This document shows positions 25,117-34,617 of a stretch of DNA of 53,894 nucleotides, one piece after another. Origin of the DNA: Mogibacterium sp. (GTDB lineage Bacteria; Bacillota; Clostridia; Peptostreptococcales; Anaerovoracaceae); assembly GCA_017405845.1 (NCBI GenBank), contig JAFQZQ010000009.1:1-53894 (forward strand), in the 5' to 3' direction. A model generated the notes under the pieces. The model was given only the letters and a program-made list of their open reading frames with translations, was not told where the DNA came from and ran no database searches. How positions within the stretch are numbered: position 1 is the first letter of the stretch; every line of letters begins with the position of its first letter. A program made the translations under genes and the position numbers.

Positions 25117-26623
25117 TTTCCTGATTATCCGTATCTTCCGCGTCGCCCGCGTCATCGCTTCCGGTCTTCTTCGTAGCCGGCTTCTTCACGGTCTCCATCT
25201 CGAACCAGAAGTCTGATCCTTTGCCTTCTTCGCTCTCAACGCCGTACTTTGCGCTGTGCAGATTGAGAATTCCCTTGACTATCGCGAGGCCGAGGCCTGT
25301 GCCCTCTATGCCGCGCTCGTGGTTGGCGGAAGTTCTGTAGTATTTATCCCACACATGCCCGATCTCGTCCGAAGGTATGCCCACGCCGTGATCGATGCAG
25401 TGGAAAGTTACTTTCTTGCTGCTCCTGCTGAGCCTGATCTCAACATATTTATTATCGCCCGAATACTTTACGGCATTCGACACCAGGTTCGTCATCACCT
25501 GAATCATCCTTGAGCGGTCGCCCACAACGTAGGCAGGCTTGCAAGGGTAGAAGTGGATCTCGAAGCCGTCAGACTCCAGTACCAGGAAGCTCTCGTAGAC
25601 GCTCTGTGCGGCCTGCACCAGGTCGAAGGTCTCCATGTGCATCTCAACATTGTTGGACTGCAGGTTTGAGACCGAGAGCATGTCGGTTACCATCTTGTTG
25701 AGGCGCTCCGTCTCCGAGATGATAACGTTCAGATCAGCATTGCGCTTCTCCGGATTGTCGCCGGTTATGTCGATTATCTTTTCGGCGTACGATCTTATCA
25801 TTGTGAGCGGAGTCTTGAGGTCGTGCGATACGTTCGCTATGATCTCGCGCTGATAGAAGTCGGTCTTTTCCATCTCGTAGGAGGCCTTGTTGAGCGCCCT
25901 CGCGAGCTCCTTGGTCTCCGTGAAACCCGCTCCGTCAAAGTGAACGTCGTGATTTCCTTTTGAGAGCTCGGTCGCTGCGTGCGTAAGATTTTCTATTGGT
26001 GAAGTGAGCCTCACCGAAAGAGCAAAGGCCAGAAGGAATGAAACGAAGAGCACTATGAAAGATATGTAGATGAGCATGTCTCTCAGGATCCTTACCGTTA
26101 CCTGGTCCGGATAGAGAGGAGCTATGATGCAGAGTATGCTTCCGCTGCTGTCCGAATTTATATATGAAGCATATATCAGTCTCGAGCCCATGCCGGAGCT
26201 GTCGCGCCGGCTCTCATTGACGCTGTCAGAAGAGGAGACGGCCAGCAGCCCTTCGATGCGGGCAACGTCCGACTCAAATGCATCGCTTCCCTGTACCTCT
26301 CTGGTGCCATCAAAAATGAGTTTCTCATCTTCGGCGTCTATCCTGATGTAGATGCCGTTGGTACCGGCGGCCTGTATTGCGAACGTACTGAAGCTGGAGC
26401 GATCCTGCATATACTGGGTTTCCAGAGTCTCGGCCGTGCGAATGACCTCCTGTGACCTTGCGCGCTCATAGAATCTGTTCAGAAAGAAGTTGGACAGCCC
26501 CCACAGCACCATAACAAGGAACAGCGCAAAAACGACGAACGAAAGAAGTGTCGTCGTTTTTATGCTGCTGGTGTCTATTCTTTTTCTGTTCGCTTTTGGG
26601 CGCTTGCCGGTATGGTCAGCCAT
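25109..26623 (-). CDS. Two-component sensor histidine kinase
   Basis: 504 residues. Two membrane helices (about 23-50 and 180-205) frame an extracellular sensor domain of about 130 residues. A HAMP linker follows, then HisKA with S-H-D-L-K-T-P (phospho-acceptor His267), and a HATPase_c domain with N-box N-L-V-S-N-A-V-K-Y-S, G1 D-H-G-V-G-I and G2 G-T-G-L-G-L. The tail is rich in Lys, Asp and Glu. It is preceded by its response regulator with a 26-bp gap and overlaps radA. The layout resembles WalK/PhoR-type kinases, but the ligand cannot be named. Confidence 0.92.
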   Translation of the reverse strand: MADHTGKRPKANRKRIDTSSIKTTTLLSFVVFALFLVMVLWGLSNFFLNRFYERARSQEVIRTAETLETQYMQDRSSFSTFAIQAAGTNGIYIRIDAEDEKLIFDGTREVQGSDAFESDVARIEGLLAVSSSDSVNESRRDSSGMGSRLIYASYINSDSSGSILCIIAPLYPDQVTVRILRDMLIYISFIVLFVSFLLAFALSVRLTSPIENLTHAATELSKGNHDVHFDGAGFTETKELARALNKASYEMEKTDFYQREIIANVSHDLKTPLTMIRSYAEKIIDITGDNPEKRNADLNVIISETERLNKMVTDMLSVSNLQSNNVEMHMETFDLVQAAQSVYESFLVLESDGFEIHFYPCKPAYVVGDRSRMIQVMTNLVSNAVKYSGDNKYVEIRLSRSSKKVTFHCIDHGVGIPSDEIGHVWDKYYRTSANHERGIEGTGLGLAIVKGILNLHSAKYGVESEEGKGSDFWFEMETVKKPATKKTGSDDAGDAEDTDNQENG

Positions 26624-26649
26624 TTCTCCGCCGTTTCCGCTATAATGCG

Positions 26650-27327
26650 CTATTCCTCATACTCGAACTTGTATCCGACGCCTCTGAGCGTCACGATGAA
26701 TTTTCTGTACGGACCGAGGCAGTTGCGCAGGTTCTTCACATGGGTGTCGATGGTTCTGTCATCGCCGAAGAAGTCGTATCCCCAGATGTCCTCGAGCAGC
26801 TTTTCTCTTGAGAGGGCGATGTTCTTGTGCTGGATCATGTAGAAGAGCAGGTCGTATTCCTTAGGGGTGAGCTCAACACGCTTGCCATCCACGCTGATGG
26901 TGCGTGCGGCCATGTTGATCTCGAGTCCCTCAAACTTCTGCACTGTCGAGATGTTTCTCTCGGATGCGTCCCTGCGGTTGAGCACAGCGTTGACTCTCGC
27001 CATCAGCTCTTTAGGACTGAACGGCTTTACGACGTAATCATCTATGCCGAGCTCGAATCCGAAGAGCTTGTCGTACTCTTCGCCTCTGGCTGACAGCATT
27101 ATGACAGGGATGTTCTTTATCTTCTGGATCTCCTTGACTGCGCTGAAGCCGTCGAGCTTCGGCATCATGATGTCCATGATGATAAGGTCGTAATCGTTGA
27201 GCTTGACCATGCCGATCGCGCTCATGCCGTCGGCAGCTTCCTCGGCCTCGTAGCCGCTGAATTCCGCGTATTCTCTGATGACCTCGCGGATCTTATCCTC
27301 GTCATCTACAATTAATATTTTTTTCAT
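26650..27327 (-). CDS. OmpR/PhoB-family response regulator
   Basis: 225 residues from the ATG at 27327, chosen because GGAGG stands 7 nt upstream and the receiver begins M-K-K-I-L-I-V-D-D-E; an upstream TTG-type extension adds 8 residues only. Receiver: acidic pair D8-D9, phospho-acceptor Asp52 in I-M-D-I-M-M-P, conserved K-P-F. The C-terminal winged helix holds E-L-T-P-K-E-Y-D-L-L and the D-x-x-x-D-x-R-T-I-D-T-H-V-K-N-L-R recognition region. It forms a pair with the downstream kinase and is divergent from carD. Confidence 0.94.
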   Translation of the reverse strand: MKKILIVDDEDKIREVIREYAEFSGYEAEEAADGMSAIGMVKLNDYDLIIMDIMMPKLDGFSAVKEIQKIKNIPVIMLSARGEEYDKLFGFELGIDDYVVKPFSPKELMARVNAVLNRRDASERNISTVQKFEGLEINMAARTISVDGKRVELTPKEYDLLFYMIQHKNIALSREKLLEDIWGYDFFGDDRTIDTHVKNLRNCLGPYRKFIVTLRGVGYKFEYEE

Positions 27328-27398
27328 CGGAAGTCCTCCGTTGGTTCTCAAATCTAATTTGGAGTAAGTATATCACACGGTAGACCTAAAAGGGTGTA

Positions 27399-27427
27399 TT
27401 GACAACCATATAGTGTGGTGATAATAT
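27399..27427 (+). promoter_or_regulatory. carD promoter P1
   Basis: TTGACA (27399-27404), 17-bp spacer, TAATAT (27422-27427). It lies 72 bp upstream of P-to-start and about 70 bp from the opposite-strand regulator gene. A minus-strand extended -10 for the regulator operon (TGATATACT) overlaps 27368-27376. Confidence 0.65.
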
Positions 27428-27445
27428 TACATATTTGTTTTTTGT

Positions 27446-27474
27446 TTGCTTTTTGATACAAAAGACTCTATAAT
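27446..27474 (+). promoter_or_regulatory. carD promoter P2
   Basis: TTGCTT (27446-27451), 17-bp spacer, perfect TATAAT (27469-27474), 26 bp before the GTG start. Confidence 0.6.
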
Positions 27475-27500
27475 AGTATTGTAAAAGGAGGAAAGCGTCC

Positions 27501-27974
27501 GTGTTTGAGATTGGCGACTACATTGTTTATCCGATGTACGGCGCGGGCATCATAACCGAGATCGTAGAAAAAGAGTTTCTCGGCGAGATGCGCACTTATT
27601 ATAATGTGTCGCTTCCTTACTGTCGCATGGAGGCATCTGTTCCTGTCGACAACTGTGAGAAGCTGGGAGTGAGGCCGATAATTGATCCTGCGCGCATCGA
27701 TGAGGTCATCGAGGTGCTCAAAGGAGACACGGAGCCGATGAACCCCAACTGGAACAAACGATACCGCGAGAACACCGAGAGAATGCAGACAGGAGATATC
27801 CTGGAGGTGGCGGCGGTAGTAAGAAATCTCGTCAGGACGGACAGATTAAAGCCCCTTTCGACCGGAGAGAAAAAACTCCTGAGTACAGCAAAGCAGATAC
27901 TCGAGAGCGAACTCATCTACTCCGGGGACTACACAATGGAAGAAGCAGACGAGATGGTCGAAACCAATATATAG
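27501..27974 (+). CDS. CarD/CdnL-family RNA polymerase-binding regulator
   Basis: 157 residues with a GTG start, AAAGGAGGAAAG just upstream. The N-terminal Tudor-like RNAP-interaction domain reads [17 protein letters not shown]; the C-terminal part is helical with R-Y-R-E-N and an E-S-E-L-I-Y-S end, as in CdnL/CarD proteins that steady the open complex through the RpoB beta lobe. It is likely co-transcribed with ispDF (49-bp gap). No yacL/TRAM gene lies between them, unlike many Firmicutes. Confidence 0.92.
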   Translation: MFEIGDYIVYPMYGAGIITEIVEKEFLGEMRTYYNVSLPYCRMEASVPVDNCEKLGVRPIIDPARIDEVIEVLKGDTEPMNPNWNKRYRENTERMQTGDILEVAAVVRNLVRTDRLKPLSTGEKKLLSTAKQILESELIYSGDYTMEEADEMVETNI

Positions 27975-28023
27975 CCTGGAGCTAGTAAAGGAATCGGCCA
28001 TTTACATTTGTAAAAAGGTAATT

Positions 28024-29271
28024 ATGGTAGAAAAGATTTCAAACTGGATATGTACAGTCATAGTTGCAGCCGGCCAGGGCACTCGCATGGGAATGGATGT
28101 GCCTAAGCAGCTGTTTCCTTATGGTGGGTCCACTGTGCTGGGAACCGCGATAAAAGCATTCGCATCACTCGATTATATAGATAAAATCTATGTCGTTTCG
28201 CCTCAGGACGGAACCCTCGATGAGACATACGAAGAGATCACTGCAGAGTGTGAACAGCAGACCGGCAGGGAGCCGGGAAGCGTAGCAATCATCCGCGGGG
28301 GAGCGACAAGAGCGGATTCTGTCAGAGAAGGCGTAAAGGCCGCCTCGAGAGATGCGCAATTGTCAGGTATAGATGAAAGCGACGCGATCGTGCTCATACA
28401 CGATGCTGCGAGACCCGGCATCAGCGAAGAGATCATTTGGCGCAATATCGAGAACATGAGAAGCTGCAGGGCAGTATGCACAGCTTTGCCTTCAAGTGAC
28501 TCCACACGCATAATCAACTGCGAAAAACCTGAATATGTCACAGAATTGGCATTGAAAGAATCTATAACATATCCTATAATGAACACTAACGTTGTCAGGA
28601 GGGAGCTTATCTACAGAACCCAGACACCGCAGACGTTCAGGCTTGCTGATATTTTGAAAGCGCATGAGCGGGCGGTACGTGACGGTTATTCCGCTACAGA
28701 TGATGCCATGGTCGCGGAATACGACGGCATCAATGTTGCGCTGGTAGAAGGCTCGACTGCCAATTACAAGATCACCACCAGAGAGGATATCCAGATGACT
28801 GTCAAAACAGGTATCGGCTATGATGTACACCGACTTGTCCCGGGGAGACCACTCATACTCTGCGGGACCCCGATCCCCAGCAAGCTCGGGCTGGACGGTC
28901 ATTCAGATGCGGATGTAGCTGTACACGCTCTGATGGACGCGCTGCTCGGGGCAGCAGGACTGGGAGATATCGGAAGACATTTTCCTGATACCGATGAAAA
29001 AAATAAAGGCGCAGATTCGATGAAGCTGCTTGCCGAAGTAAAAGGCATGCTGGGCGGGGCAAGGATTGTGAATGTAGATGTAGTGATCATCGCCCAGGCT
29101 CCGAAACTGGCTCCTTATATGGAACAAATGAAAATGAACATAGCGAATACGCTCGGGATCTCTGAAAAGGCCGTGAATATAAAGGCGACTACGGAAGAAG
29201 GACTCGGGTTTACAGGCAGGGGCGAAGGCATGGCGGCCATGGCCACTGCCGCAATAGAAGGGAGTTTTTAA
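28024..29271 (+). CDS. ispDF: Bifunctional IspD-IspF (MEP isoprenoid pathway)
   Basis: 415 residues in one frame. IspD domain (about 1-250): nucleotide loop [12 protein letters not shown] at the substrate site, and H-D-A-A-R-P. IspF domain from Met258: metal ligands Asp267 and His269 in Y-D-V-H, and [10 protein letters not shown]. Together they turn MEP to CDP-ME (IspD) and CDP-MEP to MEcPP (IspF). The fusion is known from several bacteria. In the neighbourhood it sits where separate ispD-ispF genes occur in Bacillus. proS starts 2 bp after its stop. Confidence 0.95.
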   Translation: MVEKISNWICTVIVAAGQGTRMGMDVPKQLFPYGGSTVLGTAIKAFASLDYIDKIYVVSPQDGTLDETYEEITAECEQQTGREPGSVAIIRGGATRADSVREGVKAASRDAQLSGIDESDAIVLIHDAARPGISEEIIWRNIENMRSCRAVCTALPSSDSTRIINCEKPEYVTELALKESITYPIMNTNVVRRELIYRTQTPQTFRLADILKAHERAVRDGYSATDDAMVAEYDGINVALVEGSTANYKITTREDIQMTVKTGIGYDVHRLVPGRPLILCGTPIPSKLGLDGHSDADVAVHALMDALLGAAGLGDIGRHFPDTDEKNKGADSMKLLAEVKGMLGGARIVNVDVVIIAQAPKLAPYMEQMKMNIANTLGISEKAVNIKATTEEGLGFTGRGEGMAAMATAAIEGSF

Positions 29272-29273
29272 CA

Positions 29274-31052
29274 ATGAGATTATCCAAAAACCATCTTAAG
29301 ACACTCAGAGAGGCACCATCGGATGCCGTTCTTGAGAGCCATAAGCTGCTCGTAAGAGCTAACATGATCAAGCAGGAGTCCGCGGGAATCTATATGTTCC
29401 CGAAGCTGGGCTGGAGAACAGTAAGAAAGGTAGAACAGATCGTCCGTGAAGAGATGGACTATGTTGACTGCCAGGAGATCTACATGCCTCACGTAAATCC
29501 TGCAGAGCTCTGGAAGGAAACAGGCAGATGGTATGCTTACGGACCTGAACTCTGGAGAATCCAGGACCGTAACGGCAATGACTTCATACTGAACCCGACA
29601 TGCGAAGAGATCTTTACAGACTTCGTTCGCAAGGAGTGGTCGTCCTACAAGGAACTGCCATTCTCGCTCTATCATATTCAGTTCAAGTACAGAGACGAGT
29701 CGCGTCCGAGATACGGACTCCTGAGAACAAGGGAGTTCATCATGAAGGACGCATATACGTTCGACGCTACAGAAGAAGATCTCCACACTGCATACATGAG
29801 ACAGTATCACGCATATGAGAAGATCTTCACACGTATGGATCTTGACTACAGGATCGTCGAGGCTGACAACGGCCCTATCGGCGGAAGCAAGTCCCACGAG
29901 TTCTCGGCTCTCTCCGACTGGGGCGAGTCCGACATTCTCTACTGCGACAACTGCGGAATGGCTGCTACAGTCGAAAGAGCTGAGTGCATGGACGATGAAC
30001 CGGTCAAGGAAGAGATGCAGCCGGTAGAGAAGGTGTTCACACCTGGAACAAAGACCATCGAGGACGTCTGCAATTACCTGAAACTGCCTGTAGAAAAGTC
30101 CATCAAGGCTCTCATGTTCACAACATACGACACAGACCTTCAGCCAAAGGACAACGTCGTGGCATTCGTAAGAGGCGACAGACAGCTCAATCTGATCAAG
30201 CTCGTCAACGCCCTGAACGTACCTGAGCACTACATCGAATTCGCTGACGAGGATGTTACAGGACCTATCACCGGATCCGTCGCAGGATTCACCGGTCCTA
30301 TGGGACTTAAAAACTGCATCGTAGTAGTAGATACAGAGCTCGTAGGCACTGTCAACATGTGCGCAGGCGCTAACGAAGAGGATCACCACCTGACAGGTGT
30401 TTGCTACGGCAGAGACTACACAGGAGATATCGTTACGGATATCAAGACGCTTCAGGAAGGTGACCGTTGCCCACACTGCGGAAAGCCGGTCAAGTTCAGA
30501 CGCGGTATCGAGGTCGGCCAGATCTTCAAGCTGGGTCTCAAGTACTCCGAGAGCATGAACGCAACATTCAAGGACGAGAACGGCGTGGATCATCCGTACT
30601 GGATGGGCTGCTACGGCGTAGGCATCACAAGATCGATGCAGGCTGTCGTAGAGCAGCATCATGATGACAAGGGCATCATCTGGCCGCTTTCAGTGGCTCC
30701 TTATCATGTCATCGTTACAGTCGTCAAGTCACATGACGAGACGCAGCTGCAGGTCGCTTACGACATCGAGAAGAAACTCGAGGCACTCGGCGTTGAAGTA
30801 ATGGTAGATGACAGAGACGAGAGACCGGGAGTCAAGTTCAACGACGCTGACCTCATCGGAATCCCAATCAGGATCACAGTCGGAAAGTTCGCTGCAGAGG
30901 GTAAGGTAGAGTACAAGCTCCGCCGCGAGGATGCACACGAGCTCATGACTGTCGAGGATGCCATTGCAAAGGCAAAGGCGCTCGTAGATCTCGAAGGCGA
31001 CGGAAGATGCTTCTTCTCCAGACTCTCCGAGGAGACAATGAACGCTCACTAA
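29274..31052 (+). CDS. proS: Prolyl-tRNA synthetase, bacterial type with insertion domain
   Basis: 592 residues. Class-II motif 2 F-K-Y-R-D-E-S-R-P-R-Y-G-L-L-R-T-R-E-F and motif 3 G-I-T-R near 440 are clear. Between them (about 225-390) lies the YbaK-like editing insertion with L-K-L-P-V-E-K-S-I-K-A-L, which removes mischarged alanine. The C-terminal anticodon domain contains D-D-R-D-E-R-P-G-V-K-F. GGGAG overlaps the end of ispDF. The gene ends at the hairpin at 31077. Confidence 0.95.
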   Translation: MRLSKNHLKTLREAPSDAVLESHKLLVRANMIKQESAGIYMFPKLGWRTVRKVEQIVREEMDYVDCQEIYMPHVNPAELWKETGRWYAYGPELWRIQDRNGNDFILNPTCEEIFTDFVRKEWSSYKELPFSLYHIQFKYRDESRPRYGLLRTREFIMKDAYTFDATEEDLHTAYMRQYHAYEKIFTRMDLDYRIVEADNGPIGGSKSHEFSALSDWGESDILYCDNCGMAATVERAECMDDEPVKEEMQPVEKVFTPGTKTIEDVCNYLKLPVEKSIKALMFTTYDTDLQPKDNVVAFVRGDRQLNLIKLVNALNVPEHYIEFADEDVTGPITGSVAGFTGPMGLKNCIVVVDTELVGTVNMCAGANEEDHHLTGVCYGRDYTGDIVTDIKTLQEGDRCPHCGKPVKFRRGIEVGQIFKLGLKYSESMNATFKDENGVDHPYWMGCYGVGITRSMQAVVEQHHDDKGIIWPLSVAPYHVIVTVVKSHDETQLQVAYDIEKKLEALGVEVMVDDRDERPGVKFNDADLIGIPIRITVGKFAAEGKVEYKLRREDAHELMTVEDAIAKAKALVDLEGDGRCFFSRLSEETMNAH

Positions 31053-31076
31053 TCACAGAGCATAATGTGAAAACTG

Positions 31077-31105
31077 AGAGCACCGTTTTAAACGGTGCTC
31101 TTTCT
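31077..31105 (+). terminator. proS terminator
   Basis: Perfect 11-bp stem (31077-31087 with 31091-31101), loop TTA, then TTTC. Confidence 0.75.
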
Positions 31106-31121
31106 ATTACGTACTGAAAAC

Positions 31122-31130
31122 TGATATAAT
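31122..31130 (+). promoter_or_regulatory. Extended -10 for the chrA pair, very close to the ATG
   Basis: TGATATAAT with the -10 at 31125-31130; the ATG is 9 nt beyond. No good -35 (TTCTAT at 31102) and no ribosome site. Confidence 0.5.
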
Positions 31131-31139
31131 AATTAAGTT

Positions 31140-31739
31140 ATGAATGTATTACTCGAACTGTTTATCGTGTTTTTTAAATTAGGCGCCTTCACTATCGGAG
31201 GCGGTATTGCGATGCTCCCGCTTCTGCAGAACACACTTATAAATGAGAAGAAGTGGTTCACGAAGGAGGAGTTCGTTGACATAGTCGCAGTTTGCCAGAG
31301 CCTGCCGGGCGTTGTTGCCATAAACATGGCGACGTATGTGGGATATAAGAAGAAGGGTCTTATCGGCTCCATAGTTTCGACGTTTGGTGTGACGGTTCCT
31401 TCCTTTGTAATGATCCTCATCATTGCCAAGTTCATTTCATCGCTTGGCGACAACAGAATCGCGATGGGAGCGATGGCAGGGCTTAGGGCAGCAGCTCTCG
31501 GAATGGTTGTTGTTGCTCTGATCCAGCTTATGCCGGCGGCAATAAAAAACAAGTGGGCTCTGCTTGCAGCCATAGTCGCATTCGTGCTCATAGCTGTGCT
31601 CAGAGTGAATACAGCTTACGTAATACTGCTATTCGCGGTACTTGGAATAGCGGTCACAATGGTAAACAGCCGCAAAGCGGTCGCGGCGGCTGCGGGCGAA
31701 AGCGGTGCCCCGAAGGATGAAGGGGGTGAGTCCGAATGA
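31140..31739 (+). CDS. Chromate transporter, CHR domain protein 1
   Basis: 199 residues, one CHR domain with about six hydrophobic segments. The opening F-F-K-L-G-A-F-T-I-G-G-G-I-A-M-L-P and the C-Q-S-L-P-G-V-V-A-I-N-M-A-T-Y-V-G motif are diagnostic. ChrA proteins export chromate; in gut bacteria without chromate exposure the physiological anion is unclear. It overlaps the second half-gene by 4 nt, so the pair probably forms a heterodimeric short-chain ChrA. It has no ribosome site and lies 9 nt after a -10. Confidence 0.9.
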   Translation: MNVLLELFIVFFKLGAFTIGGGIAMLPLLQNTLINEKKWFTKEEFVDIVAVCQSLPGVVAINMATYVGYKKKGLIGSIVSTFGVTVPSFVMILIIAKFISSLGDNRIAMGAMAGLRAAALGMVVVALIQLMPAAIKNKWALLAAIVAFVLIAVLRVNTAYVILLFAVLGIAVTMVNSRKAVAAAAGESGAPKDEGGESE

Positions 31740-32344
31740 TATTCTGGCAGCTCTTCATCAGCTTCTTCAAGGTAGGACTGCTCGGGTTCGGCGGCGGACT
31801 CGCGATAGTCAGGCTCATATACGACAGCATTCAGCCGTTCCTCGACATGAGCCAGGAGACCTTCGCGAATATCGTGGCGATATCACAGATAACGCCGGGA
31901 CCTCTCGCGGTCAACACGGCTACATACGTCGGATACGAAGCAGCGGGCGTCGGAGGCTCGCTGGCGGCGACTTTCGGAGTTATTCTGCCGGCGTTCATAA
32001 TAGTAAGCCTGGTTTGCCGCACCATACAGAAATTCAGAGACAGCAAGGTCGTGAACGGTGCTCTGTCGGGCATCAGGCCGGCTACAATGGGACTTATTGC
32101 AGCGGCTGCGGCCACGCTTGTAAGACCTTCGCTCGCGGGCGAGGGAAGGCTCGGGACCGGGCTGCTGACAAAGCTTGGCGCAGACGCGGGCAGCGGACTG
32201 CTTGCAGTGATTTCAGGCTCGCCAGTTGATATAATTTCTGTTATCATATTGGTTGCAACAGTAATAATGATAGCAAAGTATAAAAAGAGTCCGTTTTTCG
32301 TGCTCATCATCATGGGATGCGTGGGCGCGATACTCGGAGTGTAA
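31736..32344 (+). CDS. Chromate transporter, CHR domain protein 2
   Basis: 202 residues, second CHR half. F-F-K-V-G-L-L-G-F-G-G-G-L-A-I-V-R and I-T-P-G-P-L-A-V-N-T-A-T-Y-V-G match the C-terminal-type CHR domain, with P-G-P-L in place of P-G-V-V. GGGGGTGAG precedes the ATG, which overlaps the stop of the first half. Two unfused halves are known for Firmicute ChrA proteins, where both are needed for resistance. Confidence 0.9.
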   Translation: MIFWQLFISFFKVGLLGFGGGLAIVRLIYDSIQPFLDMSQETFANIVAISQITPGPLAVNTATYVGYEAAGVGGSLAATFGVILPAFIIVSLVCRTIQKFRDSKVVNGALSGIRPATMGLIAAAAATLVRPSLAGEGRLGTGLLTKLGADAGSGLLAVISGSPVDIISVIILVATVIMIAKYKKSPFFVLIIMGCVGAILGV

Positions 32345-32353
32345 GGAGGAAAG

Positions 32354-33754
32354 ATGCAGGTATATAACACTCTTACCAACAGGAAGGAAGAATTCGTACC
32401 AATCGAGCCGGGCAAGGTCAGAATGTACGTCTGCGGCCCGACGGTTTATAACTTTTTCCATATAGGCAACGCAAGGCCGTTCGTCGTTTTTGACACGCTC
32501 AGAAGATACTTCAAATACAGAGGTTACGAAGTGAAATTCGTGCAGAACTTCACTGACGTTGACGACAAGATCATCAACAGGGCAAAAGAGGAGGGCATCA
32601 CGGCACCTGAGGTCTCCGAGAAGTACATCAAGGAGTATTTCAACGACGCGGAGGCTCTCAACGTGATGAAGGCTGACGTTCATCCTAAGGTCTCGGAGCA
32701 CATTCCGGAGATCATCGACTTCGTTCAGACCCTCATCGACAAGGGCTATGCCTACGAGGCAGACGGCGACGTCTACTACTCGACGCGTAAGTTCCCTGAG
32801 TACGGCAAGCTCTCCGGCCAGAACATCGACGATCTCGAGAGCGGCGCGCGTATTGCCATCGGTGAAGTGAAGGAAGATCCGCTGGACTTCGCGCTGTGGA
32901 AGGCGCGCAAGGAAGAGTCCGAGATCGCATGGGAATCGCCATGGGGCATGGGCAGACCCGGCTGGCATATCGAGTGCTCAACAATGGCCAAGAAGCACCT
33001 CGGAGAGACCATCGACATCCACGGAGGCGGACAGGACCTCACTTTCCCTCATCATGAGAACGAGATCGCGCAGTCAGAGGCGTGCAACGGAGTACCGTTC
33101 GCGCACTACTGGATGCACAACGGATATATAAACGTAGATGGCAAAAAGATGTCGAAGTCGCTGGGCAACTTCTTCACGGTCAGAGACATCCGCGAGCAGT
33201 ACAGCGGCGATGTCATCAGATTCTTCCTGCTGAGCGGCCATTACAGAAGCCCGATCAACTTCTCCGATACGCTCATGGAGCAGTCGAAGCAGGGCTATGA
33301 GAGAATCGCAACGGCTATCGAGACGCTCGAGTTCCTCAAGACAAACGGCAGCGACGAGGCGATGGCTGACGAGGCTGCAATGATCGCTTCGCTCGACAAG
33401 TACAGAGACAAGTTCATCGAGGTCATGGATGACGATCTCAACACTGCTGACGGTATCGCAGCAATCTTCGAACTCGTATCTGAGATCAACCTCGACGTTA
33501 AGGGCGGCGCATCGAAGTCCTTCGCAGAGGAGGCTCTCAAGAGGATCAAGGAGCTGACAGACGTGCTCGGAATCTTCGGCGGCGAAGATGAAGAGGAAGG
33601 CCTCGGAGATGACATCCAGGCACTGATCGACGAGAGACAGGCAGCCCGCAAGGCGAAGAACTGGGCGAGAGCGGACGAGATCCGCGACCAGCTCGCAGCG
33701 ATGGGTATCACACTTAAGGACACACCGCAGGGCGTGCAGGTGATCAGAAACTAA
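32354..33754 (+). CDS. cysS: Cysteinyl-tRNA synthetase
   Basis: 466 residues. Class-I signatures H-I-G-N at 36-39 and K-M-S-K-S at 265-269; the first zinc ligand is Cys27 in [15 protein letters not shown] and [10 protein letters not shown] supply the remaining zinc and active-site residues. It charges tRNA-Cys. GGAGG is 6 nt before the ATG. Its stop shares a base with the thyA start (TAATG). Position before mrnC is the ancestral Firmicute order with thyA inserted. Confidence 0.95.
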   Translation: MQVYNTLTNRKEEFVPIEPGKVRMYVCGPTVYNFFHIGNARPFVVFDTLRRYFKYRGYEVKFVQNFTDVDDKIINRAKEEGITAPEVSEKYIKEYFNDAEALNVMKADVHPKVSEHIPEIIDFVQTLIDKGYAYEADGDVYYSTRKFPEYGKLSGQNIDDLESGARIAIGEVKEDPLDFALWKARKEESEIAWESPWGMGRPGWHIECSTMAKKHLGETIDIHGGGQDLTFPHHENEIAQSEACNGVPFAHYWMHNGYINVDGKKMSKSLGNFFTVRDIREQYSGDVIRFFLLSGHYRSPINFSDTLMEQSKQGYERIATAIETLEFLKTNGSDEAMADEAAMIASLDKYRDKFIEVMDDDLNTADGIAAIFELVSEINLDVKGGASKSFAEEALKRIKELTDVLGIFGGEDEEEGLGDDIQALIDERQAARKAKNWARADEIRDQLAAMGITLKDTPQGVQVIRN

Positions 33755-34584
33755 TGAGCAGAGCAGACCAACTTTTCGTAAATATGTGTCAGGACATACT
33801 GGACCACGGGTTCAGTACTGAGGGCATGCCGGTCCGCCCGCACTGGGAGGACGGTACTCCTGCGCACACCATCAAGAACTTCGGCGTGGTGAATCGCTAC
33901 GACCTGTCGGAGGAGTTCCCTGCGCTGACACTTAGGCCGACAGCGATCAAGCTGGCGACCGATGAAATGCTCTGGATATGGCAGAAGAAGTCCAACCGGC
34001 TGGCAGATCTGAAGAGCCACGTCTGGGACGAATGGGCTGATGAAGAGGGCACCATCGGAAAAGCCTACGGGTATCAGATGGCAAGGAAGTATAAATTCAA
34101 ACAGGGTGAGATGGACCAGGTAGACAATGTGCTCTGGTGCCTCAAAAACGACAGGTACAGCAGGCGCATTCTCACCAATCTGTACAACTTTGAGGACCTC
34201 TCGGAGATGAGGCTCGAGCCATGTGCATACTCGATGACCTTCAACGTCAAGGGCGACACGCTCAACGGCATCCTCAACCAGCGCTCGCAGGACATTCTTG
34301 CAGCCAACAACTGGAACGTGGTGCAGTACGCCATGCTCCTGATGATGATGGCGCAGGTATCCGATCTTAAGGCGGGAGAGCTGGTGCATGTCATCGCCGA
34401 TGCGCATATCTACGACAGACACGTGCCTCTGATCGAGGAGCTCATCTCGAGACCGCAGTATCCGGCACCGAAGGTGACGCTCAACCCTGACGTAAAAAAC
34501 TTCTACGACTTCACGACGGATGACATAAAGGTAGAGAATTATCAGCACGGCGAGCAGATCCGCAATATACCTGTAGCCATTTAG
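33754..34584 (+). CDS. thyA: Thymidylate synthase, divergent ThyA type
   Basis: 276 residues. The fold is ThyA: W-D-E-W-A-D-E-x-G-x-I-G-x-A-Y-G, nucleophile Cys157 in E-P-C-A, Q-R-S-Q-D-I, and D-A-H-I-Y near the C-terminus. It departs from the classical enzyme at points that matter: the R-T-G-T-G phosphate loop is replaced by R-P-H-W-E-D-G-T-P, the residue after the catalytic Cys is Ala instead of His, and F-L-G-x-P-F-N is A-A-N-N-W-N. It should make dTMP from dUMP using methylenetetrahydrofolate; folA 1.6 kb downstream supports this. One-base overlap with cysS. Confidence 0.88.
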   Translation: MSRADQLFVNMCQDILDHGFSTEGMPVRPHWEDGTPAHTIKNFGVVNRYDLSEEFPALTLRPTAIKLATDEMLWIWQKKSNRLADLKSHVWDEWADEEGTIGKAYGYQMARKYKFKQGEMDQVDNVLWCLKNDRYSRRILTNLYNFEDLSEMRLEPCAYSMTFNVKGDTLNGILNQRSQDILAANNWNVVQYAMLLMMMAQVSDLKAGELVHVIADAHIYDRHVPLIEELISRPQYPAPKVTLNPDVKNFYDFTTDDIKVENYQHGEQIRNIPVAI

Positions 34585-34617
34585 CATGCTGACAGCCGCA
34601 TCTGACCCGGAGGCGAT

